From positions 1-64,000 of the forward strand of contig JAFGSK010000002.1 of NCBI GenBank assembly GCA_016934635.1: DNA of 64,000 bases, given 5' to 3'. The translations under genes were made by a program, and so were the position numbers. The notes beneath the pieces are model-generated. The model did no database searches. It had not been told where the DNA came from and saw only the letters and a list, made by a program, of their open reading frames with translations. Position 1 is the first letter of the stretch; each line of letters starts with the position of its first letter. Source of the DNA: Caldifarciminota bacterium. GTDB taxonomy: Bacteria; Hydrothermota; Tepidihabitantia; B3-TA06. Positions 42,630 to 51,100 of the stretch are shown here, piece by piece.

Positions 42630-42687
42630 CGTACCGCTGACCGCGTTCCGCTTACGGCTCACAGGCGACAGCTAACCGCCTACGGTC
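42630..42687. repeat. Degenerate CGCTGACCGCGTTCCGC-type repeat cluster (copy 3)
   Basis: Immediately after the patatin gene: units such as TACCGCTGACCGCGTTCCGC and CACAGGCGACAGCTAACCGC, the same wording as at 18195 and 22528. Confidence 0.5.
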
Positions 42688-42735
42688 GAGATTGCTTCGT
42701 CCTTCCTCCTTGCAGTCGTAAGTTCTCGCAATGAC
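42688..42735. repeat. GTCATTGCGAG...GAAGCAATCTC dispersed element
   Basis: The minus strand begins GTCATTGCGAG and ends GACGAAGCAATCTC, the two ends of a short noncoding element known from many bacterial genomes. One copy seen here. The remaining ~190 bp to the LRR gene show nothing recognisable. Confidence 0.6.
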
Positions 42736-42927
42736 ATCTTTTTTGGAGTGTAGGGCTTTTTGAAGGATGGGCTTTACCGTGCGGTGAAATGGATGAATCG
42801 TGTGTGAAATAGGTTCTCTAACTTCTCCAATGAGTGCCACTCAGTAGAGCGGTTAAAGATGGTAAGTTCAATAATGAAGTTCGACACTCTGGAGAGGGGG
42901 AGGAAAGGCTGGGTTAGGAGGGTATCT

Positions 42928-44238
42928 TTACCGGCGGATCTTGCAGGAAGGCAAGGCCTGTTGAAGCTCCTCTACTCCCTGATCCGTTACCTTGGTTTCC
43001 CAAAGAATCACCCATTGCAGGTTGGTCAGGTCTTTAAGGTATTCGAGACCCGCATCCGTGATCATGGTGCTGGAAAGGTCCAACTCTTCGAGATTTACCA
43101 GGCTCTTTATGTGCTGTAGTCCGCCGTCGTTAACCTTTGTGCCGTCCAGGTATAATTTCCTGATTTCAACATGACCTGCAAGATAGAGAAGACTGGGATT
43201 TGAGATAGCGGTCCCTCCCAGGTCAAGTTCTGAGAGCTTGACAAGGGATGAGATGTGTCTGAATCCCTCATCGGTGATTCTGGTGTCGGCGAGATCGAGC
43301 TTTACCAGATTTTCAAATCCTGCAATATACTCTGCACCTTCATCGGTGATAGAGGCGCTCGGCAGATACAATTCAAGAAGTTTTTCACACCCTTTAAGCT
43401 GTTTGAGGCCGACATCGGTTATGTCGGTATTCCCGATATCCAACTCTCTGAGATTAACCAGGCTCTTAAGGCAACGCATACCTTCGTCGGTTACGGCGGT
43501 ATTTCCCAGATAGAGTACGGTAAGATTCGGTAATCCTGCCAGGTGTTCGAGACCCTTATCGGTGATCCCAGTACCATGAAGGCTAAGACCCCTCAGGTTG
43601 GTTAACTCTGCAAGATATTCGAGGCCTTGATCACTTACCGACGTGTTTCCAAGATAGAGCTCCCTTAACCCTTTGAATTTGGCAAAATACTGCATCCCTC
43701 CGTCGCTTACCGCGGTATAGGAGAGGTCCAACTCGGAAAGATTTGAGAGTTCTTTAAGATGCTTCAGCCCCTCGTTCGAGATCGCCGTATACGAAAGATC
43801 CAACGCCATCAAGTTTTCAAATGCCTGAAGGTGCACGAGTCCGTCATCGGTAATCGGGGTGTAGGATAGATTCAGATTTCTCAGATTTGTTAGCACCTTG
43901 AGCTCGGCAAGACCTGCATCGGTGATTCGAGTGTCGTTAAGGTTGAGTTCACTCAAATTCTGTAGTGTCTTAAGGTGCACCAGCCCGGCGTTCGTGATGT
44001 CGGTGCCGTCCAGACGCAATACCCTCAGGTTCGTAAGACCCTCAACATTGGCTAGTTCCACATCGGTGATGGGTGTAAAACTCAGATTCAGCTCTCTGAG
44101 ATTGACCAGGGTCTTGAGGTACTCGAAGCCTTTAGTGGAGGCATCAGTGGATTCGCTTTCCTGGGCCAGGACAACCGTCGTTATAAGAAATACACTCAAA
44201 ATCACGGTGATCCGTTTTATTACCGAATAATACATCAT
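42928..44238 (-). CDS. Exported leucine-rich-repeat protein
   Basis: A 436-aa protein with a signal peptide (IKRITVILSVFLITTVVLAQ) and about 16 tandem 24-residue LRRs of the form 'L.NL..L.L..T.ITD.GL.HL..L', running from residue ~38 to the C-terminus. The repeat type (T-x-I-T-D-x-G-L) is the bacterial class related to RNI/GALA LRRs. No enzymatic domain. AAGGAGGAG precedes the ATG at 44238. Likely periplasmic or surface protein-binding solenoid. Confidence 0.9.
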   Translation of the reverse strand: MMYYSVIKRITVILSVFLITTVVLAQESESTDASTKGFEYLKTLVNLRELNLSFTPITDVELANVEGLTNLRVLRLDGTDITNAGLVHLKTLQNLSELNLNDTRITDAGLAELKVLTNLRNLNLSYTPITDDGLVHLQAFENLMALDLSYTAISNEGLKHLKELSNLSELDLSYTAVSDGGMQYFAKFKGLRELYLGNTSVSDQGLEYLAELTNLRGLSLHGTGITDKGLEHLAGLPNLTVLYLGNTAVTDEGMRCLKSLVNLRELDIGNTDITDVGLKQLKGCEKLLELYLPSASITDEGAEYIAGFENLVKLDLADTRITDEGFRHISSLVKLSELDLGGTAISNPSLLYLAGHVEIRKLYLDGTKVNDGGLQHIKSLVNLEELDLSSTMITDAGLEYLKDLTNLQWVILWETKVTDQGVEELQQALPSCKIRR

Positions 44239-44268
44239 AACTCTCCTCCTTGGTTGGGTTAACGATAT

Positions 44269-44297
44269 ATCCTACTCCGGTTTTCCTGTCGTGTCAA
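44269..44297 (-). promoter_or_regulatory. Promoter of the LRR gene
   Basis: Minus strand TTGACA, 17-bp spacer, TAGGAT, about 30 bp before the start. Confidence 0.55.
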
Positions 44298-44468
44298 GGG
44301 GGACATTTCCCTCCCTTCATTCATAGGGTTGTCGTATACAACCACAAAGAGTATAAAGAATCTGAAACTTAACGAGGGCAGTAGGTTTCGTTAGTTTGTA
44401 CAATCTGCGGATTATTCGATATTCTCCTCAGAGGGGAGGAGATATGTCGTTACCCATCGCGCCCATTC

Positions 44469-45674
44469 TTAATGCAGTACAATGACTTTGCATGTAGCTC
44501 TACCTTCTTCACTTACCACCCTCGTAAAATACACCCCCTGGGGCAGCGCTGCTTTAGGCGCTGCCCAGGTTTCCTTACCTACCACTCTCTCTTCCAGCAT
44601 CTTTCGACCATCCGACGAGTAGACGGTGAGCAAAGCTTCACCCTGCACCTCGTAGGAAAGACGGTTGAGAGTTGCGGCAAGCAGGATGGGTGGGACAGTA
44701 GAATCCGGATCTTCTTCAATATCCCCCCAAAGAAGGTTTTTGAAAATCAACAGCCCCGATTCCGAATCGGTAACATACACATAAGGGCCCACCGCGAAAA
44801 CGCTTCCCGAATGACCAGGGATTGTACAGAAATCCACCTTTTTCGGGCTTGAAGGTGTAGATATATCTAGCATTGATAGTTCGTCACCTACCACATATGC
44901 AAACTTACCGGATACGTAAACCGCGTCGGCATCGCCCGAGATGCCGCAGAAGCCGATCTCCTGGGGCTTTTCCGGCCTGGTTACGTCCACTACACGCAAA
45001 CCGCTGCTGTGGTTGGCGACGTACGCATACGAAACGCACACGCAGATCCCTGTAGGTCCGCTGGGTGCACTAAAATAACCCTCTTCTCTTGGGTTTGAAG
45101 GGGTTGAAACGTCGATTATTTGCAGGCCGCCTTTGTCCATATAACTCGAGGTTATGTAGGCGTACGAGCCTGATACATATATGTCGGTAGCCCAGCTTGT
45201 GTTTTCGCAAGAGCCGACCTCGCATGGGTTGTTTGGGCTGGATATGTCAACTACACTAAATCCATTATCCCACGCGTTGGCAGAAACGTAGGCATAGGAG
45301 CCTGCAACGTGGACGTTGTTGGCACTGATATTACAGGAACCGATTATCCTCGGATTTGAAGGTTCAGATACGTCTATTATCGAAAGCTTACTCAGATTGG
45401 CCACATAGGCCACATTTCCTGAAACGAAAACATCCAATGCCATGCCTTCCAGGGGACAAGAACCGACCGCTTGTGGTTCCTGGGGGACGGATACATCAAT
45501 TACCTGAAGTCCGCTTCCATCGGTCACATAGGCATAAATATCGGATACATGGACCGAGTGAGGGATACCGGATGTCGGATAGGCGCCTGTCAATTCCAGG
45601 TTAGTGAAATCGGCACGTACGGTAATCCTCGTGAAGGATGCCATCACAAGTATTGCGAATGCAAATCTTTTCAT
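44469..45674 (-). CDS. LVIVD-repeat beta-propeller exported protein with C-terminal sorting-like domain
   Basis: A 401-aa exported protein: signal MKRFAFAILVMASFTRITVRA, then about seven LVIVD repeats reading 'A.GSYAYVTS...GLQIIDVSTPSNPREVG', a predicted beta-propeller, and a C-terminal ~85 residues (LSYEVQGEALLTVYSSDGRKMLEE, then LPQGVYFTRVVSEEG) like FCB-type sorting domains. ATG 45674 follows GGAAGAG; GTG 45677 is an alternative. It starts 11 bp after a larger paralogue and is the second gene of the sigma54-driven unit. Confidence 0.87.
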   Translation of the reverse strand: MKRFAFAILVMASFTRITVRADFTNLELTGAYPTSGIPHSVHVSDIYAYVTDGSGLQVIDVSVPQEPQAVGSCPLEGMALDVFVSGNVAYVANLSKLSIIDVSEPSNPRIIGSCNISANNVHVAGSYAYVSANAWDNGFSVVDISSPNNPCEVGSCENTSWATDIYVSGSYAYITSSYMDKGGLQIIDVSTPSNPREEGYFSAPSGPTGICVCVSYAYVANHSSGLRVVDVTRPEKPQEIGFCGISGDADAVYVSGKFAYVVGDELSMLDISTPSSPKKVDFCTIPGHSGSVFAVGPYVYVTDSESGLLIFKNLLWGDIEEDPDSTVPPILLAATLNRLSYEVQGEALLTVYSSDGRKMLEERVVGKETWAAPKAALPQGVYFTRVVSEEGRATCKVIVLH

Positions 45675-45685
45675 CACTCTTCCAA

Positions 45686-47887
45686 CTATCTTAATACGAT
45701 TAGCTTGGCTTCAGCCGTGCAGTTCTCGGTAGCGAGTTTTGCAAAGTACACCCCCTGGGGCAGCGCCTGCGGCGCTGCCCAGGTGCCCCTTCCTTTTAGT
45801 ATTTCCTCAAGCGCCTTCCTGCCATCCGCAGAGTATACCACCAACCGAGCCTCACCCGGTAGATCGTAGGAGAGGCTGCCGTAACAACCAGAGAGCTTAA
45901 TGGTTGATTCGGGAATTACGGGTCCTTCCTCGACGCTTACATTGTATTGTTCGTATATCTGCAGACCGGCACATATATCAGCAACGTAAATGTACGAATC
46001 AAGGACAAAAACATCCATTGACTCACAAGGCATATAGTAGTAACCTACTTCTCTGGGGTTTGAAGGCACAGATATATCTACAACATTTAGTCGCTCCCAA
46101 TCAGCCAGATAAACGTAAGGGTATGAAACATAAATGCCATTACTTGTACCTTGAGTATCACAGAAGCCAATCAATTTAGGGCTGCATGGATCAGATACGT
46201 CGAATATATGTATTCCGCCACCGCGCCACTCGGTAACATAAGCATAAGGACCTAAAACCTTTATGTCAGAAGCACAACCAAAATGCTCGTAGCGGCCTAC
46301 CTCCTGGGGGTTTGAAGGTTCCGATATATCTATTACATACAAGCCGGAGTCCCAAGAAGTCAGATAAGCATACTCCTCCTGTACATAAACACTTGAAGGT
46401 CCTATGGGCATTTCATAGAAGCCAATTTCACGGGGGCGGGAAGCCCGACTTATATCGATAATACGAAGACCAGGGTCGCCGTCTGCAACATATGCATAAT
46501 TATCCGTAACATGAATTGCCATGAGTGGCCCGGGAGTTCTACAGATGCCTCTTATCATTGGTTTTGACGGAATTGAGATGTCTAAAACGTAGAGAGAGCC
46601 CGAGTCTCGTCCTCCGCATGCAACATAAGCGAATGGTTTCCTTACCCACACATCGTAGGCCCAATCAGATAGAAGACAAAATCCCACTTCGTTCGGAAAA
46701 CGAGGATCAGAAACATCAATAATAGAGACCCTTTCACGCCATGGCTCAGCGATATAGGCGTAGGACTCTGAAATGAAAACACTATTTGCCCAACCTGGGA
46801 TACCGTCTACACTGTTGACCTCGAAAGGCTCTGTTTGACTAAATACGTTTATTACGCGAAATCCATTATAACAAGACACAAAGGCATAAGGCCACGAAAC
46901 CGAAACACTGCTTGAACTTGAACCCTTAATGTCTATACTGCCAATTCCTTTCGGCTCAGATGGAACAGATACATCTATTATACTAAGCCCTGTACCTGCG
47001 ACGTAAACAAACGAATTTGAGATATGGACATCCCCATGATTAATATTCGACGTATTGAGCCGACCAACTTCAAATGGGTCAGAAGGATTTGATATATCGA
47101 TAATACGCAGGAATCCATCCTCAAGTGTATCATTTGGATAATTGACGCCAACGATATAGGCAAAGGAATCTGAAACACATAAGTGTTCAACCTGATCTGG
47201 TATTGGATAATAACCAACTTTAAGTGGTTCAGTTGGATTTGTCACGTCTATAACTTGAAAGTACGCATTAATAAAACCTTGCCCTCCTGCAACACAGATA
47301 TGTGAACCAGAACCGTCAATACTTTTAGCCCCCGCCCGGATATAAATACTACCCATCTCTTGAATCTCAGAAGAATTCGATATATCAAATACCCGCAACG
47401 TATCCCAACCAATAACATAAGCGTAAGGAAAAGATACATGAATACCCCTGGCACCTTTTGAATAGCAATCACTGAGTTTCATTGGCGAGGTTTTTTTTGA
47501 TATATCCCATATCTGAAATCCCCACGTGGCGGCAACATAGAGTTGCTTCCACGATTTCTCGTAACATAAATCATATACAATCCCTTGCGTACGAATTGTG
47601 TCAGAGATTAACACCGGTTTATCGATGTCTGTGACATCATAAATATAGACACCTCCACCTGATCCGAGAAAGACGAGCCGTCTTTCCTCATCGTATGCTA
47701 TTGCATAGGAAGGTCCGAACGGCCAGTTGCCTATGAAACGCACGTTCAAGGAATCTTCTTCAGACATGAGAATCCCGGCATACTCAGTTGGTTTACCATC
47801 GAAGGCCCACGGGTTATCGAAATCCACCGGCTGAGATAATGCTGCTCCTGCCAGGGTTAAGCACAGTATAATTTCAAATCTTTTCAT
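45686..47887 (-). CDS. Large LVIVD-repeat beta-propeller exported protein, first gene of a sigma54 operon
   Basis: A 733-aa exported protein: signal MKRFEIILCLTLAGAALSQ, then about a dozen LVIVD repeats ('VSDSFAYIVG...LRIIDISNPSDPFEVG') enough for two propellers, and a C-terminal sorting-like domain ('LSYDLPGEARLVVYSADGRKALEE', 'LPQGVYFAKLATE') nearly identical in design to its downstream neighbour. TGGAGGAG precedes the ATG at 47887. A consensus sigma54 promoter lies 31 bp upstream, and beyond it GTCTC dyads and the second giant kinase-sigma54 regulator, of which it is the probable target. Confidence 0.9.
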   Translation of the reverse strand: MKRFEIILCLTLAGAALSQPVDFDNPWAFDGKPTEYAGILMSEEDSLNVRFIGNWPFGPSYAIAYDEERRLVFLGSGGGVYIYDVTDIDKPVLISDTIRTQGIVYDLCYEKSWKQLYVAATWGFQIWDISKKTSPMKLSDCYSKGARGIHVSFPYAYVIGWDTLRVFDISNSSEIQEMGSIYIRAGAKSIDGSGSHICVAGGQGFINAYFQVIDVTNPTEPLKVGYYPIPDQVEHLCVSDSFAYIVGVNYPNDTLEDGFLRIIDISNPSDPFEVGRLNTSNINHGDVHISNSFVYVAGTGLSIIDVSVPSEPKGIGSIDIKGSSSSSVSVSWPYAFVSCYNGFRVINVFSQTEPFEVNSVDGIPGWANSVFISESYAYIAEPWRERVSIIDVSDPRFPNEVGFCLLSDWAYDVWVRKPFAYVACGGRDSGSLYVLDISIPSKPMIRGICRTPGPLMAIHVTDNYAYVADGDPGLRIIDISRASRPREIGFYEMPIGPSSVYVQEEYAYLTSWDSGLYVIDISEPSNPQEVGRYEHFGCASDIKVLGPYAYVTEWRGGGIHIFDVSDPCSPKLIGFCDTQGTSNGIYVSYPYVYLADWERLNVVDISVPSNPREVGYYYMPCESMDVFVLDSYIYVADICAGLQIYEQYNVSVEEGPVIPESTIKLSGCYGSLSYDLPGEARLVVYSADGRKALEEILKGRGTWAAPQALPQGVYFAKLATENCTAEAKLIVLR

Positions 47888-47917
47888 TACTCCTCCATGG
47901 TACTTTACCCTATATTA

Positions 47918-47933
47918 AGCAATTGGCGTGCCA
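47918..47933 (-). promoter_or_regulatory. Consensus sigma54 promoter of the LVIVD operon
   Basis: Minus strand TGGCACG-CCAA-TTGCT, a full -24/-12 match. The predicted start near 47907 leaves a ~20-nt leader with a good ribosome-binding site. Confidence 0.85.
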
Positions 47934-48007
47934 GGCAAAGGATTAAACGCCTGAAGCTAAGTCACAGATTAAAGGGAAGTTATGGCAAGTCTGATAATGA
48001 AAATCCA

Positions 48008-48119
48008 GTCTCTTTGTCTCATTTTTGAGACTTGGCTGTCTCTGCATTCTCAGGGATTGAATAACGTCTCGAAACATAAAGACTTAGGATTGTGTATTGA
48101 TTTGTCTCAAAAATGGGAC
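48008..48119. promoter_or_regulatory. GTCTCA-N4-TGAGAC inverted-repeat array (enhancer sites)
   Basis: Two full dyads, GTCTCATTTTTGAGAC (48016-48031, perfect 6-4-6) and GTCTCA-AAAA-TGGGAC (48104-48119, one mismatch), centres 88 bp apart. Extra GTCTC half-sites lie at 48008, 48038 and 48066. The array is about 90-200 bp upstream of the sigma54 -12 element and directly after the regulator gene's stop codon. Its sequence is unrelated to the first module's dyads. Confidence 0.7.
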
Positions 48120-48160
48120 AATACCTGCCCTTAAACCCTTATTGTGGCTGCGGGTCGAGT

Positions 48161-51100
48161 CTACCCGATCTTTATGCCGTAGAACTTTATAAGCCTATAG
48201 AGGTGGCTGCGGGATACGCCCAGACGCCTTGCAGCCTCGGGAACCTTCCCTCCGGTCTCGATAAGGACACGTCTTATGAACTCTTTTCTCTCCACGTTGC
48301 CCAGCTCTTTCAAGCTTTCCGCGGTAGACGTAACCACCGGGAAAAAGTGCTGTTTGAGAAGGGTTTTGGTGATTCTCGGTCCTCTTGACATGAGCACTAA
48401 TCGTTCTATCACGTTCCGGAGTTCCCGTACGTTGCCAGGCCAGGGGGCGTTAACCAGGATGTCCATGGCCTCTTTCTCAATCCCGACAACCGGTTTCTTG
48501 AGATCGGTGGAGAAACGTCCCAGGAAGAAGTCGATCAATTGTGGTATGTCTTCTTTTCGCTCCCGCAGAGGGGGCAGCTTCAGGGTCAGGGCGCTTATGC
48601 GGAAGTAAAGGTCCTTGCGGAACCGGCCCTCGGCGACCTCTTCCTTGAGGTTGCGGTTGGTGGCGAAGATGAAGCGCAGGTCTACGTTCCTCTTGCGCGA
48701 TTCACCGATGCGCCGTATCACCCTTTCTTCGATTACTTCCAGCAGCTTGGCCTGCATCGAAGGCGAGGTGTTGGTTATCTCATCGAAGAAAACTGTCGAA
48801 CCGTTGGCCGCCTCGAGAAGCCCTGCGCGGTCATGGTCGGCGCCGGTATAGGCCCCCTTCTTTGCCCCGAAAAGCTCTGATTCGAAGATGCTCTCGGTAA
48901 CCGATCCGCAGTTTATTGAGCAGAACTCACGCTCACGACGCGGGCTCCGCTCGTGTATCATTCTTGCGAATACCCCCTTTCCTGTGCCGGTTTCTCCCTC
49001 GAGAAGGATATTGGTATCGGATGCCGCTATCCGCTCGAGCTGTGCGTATAGTGCCTTGATCGCGGGAGATGATCCCAGAACGATCCCGTGCATCTTCAGG
49101 CTGTCCTTCTGCCTGGCCAGGTGCAACTCGTCCTGCAACCGGTAAAACTCGACCGACCTGTCGATGGTCGCCGCAAGCAGGTTCCCTAACGCTTCGAAAT
49201 AAAGGGTATTCTCGGCATCGAAAAGCCCTGGTTTACGGCTGTCAAGGTACACTGTCCCGACAAGGCTACCTTCGGTCGTTCTCAACGGAATACAAAGAAG
49301 CGAACGGATATCGTTCAAGAAGATGCTTTGAGACCTGCTGAAACGTTCGTCCGAGGCGGTGTCTTTAGTGTAGACAGAGGCGGTTCCCTCCTTTACCTTC
49401 TCGATAACGGTTCTGGAAATCCTTTGGGCATCCTTTGCGGTCGCCTTATCTATTCCCCTTGACGCGACAGGGTGGAGCTCTCCAGCGTCTGCAAGGAAAA
49501 CCATGCCCCGCTCGGCACCGGTAAGGTCAAGGGCTACGGTCAAAAGCCTGGTCATGAAATCTTCCTCGCCCAGATGAAAGTTAATGAGTTCGGAGACCTG
49601 CTTAAGGCCTTCCAGGTATTTCTGGGAGAGCACGGGTTGAGCGTCGAGGACATGCTTTGCTTTTAGATCCTTGATTCGCCGTAACTTATGCCTTGCCCCC
49701 AGGCGCTCGAAGATCGGGCGGGCTTCATCCAACGCCCGAACCGCTTCATCCGAACGTCCCTGATGCTCGAGCGTCGCCTCAGCGATTGCAAGAAGGGCGA
49801 GCGCTTGCTCGTAAGGCTGCTCGCGAGTCTGATATATCTTCAAGGATTCCCTGAGCATTTCCAACCCTTTCTTTAGATTGCCTGTTGCGGCAAGGGACCT
49901 ACCTGTCTGGTAAAGGGAGTGAGCGTAGAATCTATCCTCGGCTTCCCTTTGGATTCGGTCCAGGACCCGGGACGAAAGCTCTGCTGCGCTTTCGTTTTTG
50001 CCTTCAGCCAGAAAAAGCTCAGTTTCTAACATCTCGAAACGCAGATCAACCGAAAGGTTACTTTGGGTCTTCAATCGTTGCTTGGTTTCTTTAAGCAATC
50101 GCCTGGCTTTGACAGGATCTCCAGCGTCTATCTCCAGCCAGCATAGATCCATTTCAAGCTCGAGGGATTTGTTCTTATCATTGAAGACCTCAGCTCTCCT
50201 TTTTGCCTTTTTGAGCATACGCCGACCGACATTGAAGTCGCCCTGTCTGCCGTATAACAGTCCCCAGAACCTAATTATCTCGGTAGGGAAGGGTGCGAAT
50301 ATCCTGTCCGGGGTTCGTGGGAGCTTTCGCCACAGTTCGAGCAGAGTCTCTTGAGCGAATTTCCAGTCCCCAAGACAGGTGGAATAAACGGCTTCGTAGA
50401 ACCGGTGCGATTCAAGCGCCATCTTTTCACCAAGCTTTGAGGAAATCTCGATAGCTTCTCTGACAAGGTCTCGTGCCTTACGATAACGGCCTTGAGTATA
50501 AAGATGAAAAGCGGTTTTTCCCAGTACGTGAGCTCGCAGCGAGGGGAATTTTAAATCTTCACATATTTCAAGGGCTTTTTTTAACCATTTATCAATCTCG
50601 GAAGTGCGCCCAAGAACCCAAAGCACATGTATCATCTCAAGGATATAAATGCTCTTATTGCCCTTATCCTTAGCAGCCTCGGCCAGCCCGACAGCCTTCT
50701 CAGCATGATAGAGCGCCTTTTCAGGATTCCCGGAAAGGTTGAACATTGTACCCAGGCCGTTATGGGCCAGAGCCTTTTCCCTTTCTGAAGGGGCTATTCC
50801 AAGGGATTTTTCAAACAATACTCGAGCCTGATCCCATTTGCCTTGAAAAAGTGCATTCCATCCGCGTCTTTGAACCAGTTCACATCGAAGCTTGGGCGGA
50901 GCATTCGGGCATTCTGCAAGGCTTTTCTCACACTCGTCAAGAAAGTAATCGACCTTATTAAGCTCATGAATTCTTTGATATGCCTGGCCTATTCGTAAAA
51001 GTACATCCGCTTTATCCGAAGGGTTCCCATGCGTTAAAGGAAGAACCTGTGAAAAATACTCCTCTGCAAGACTGGGGTCATTCTCGATGACAGCGATACG

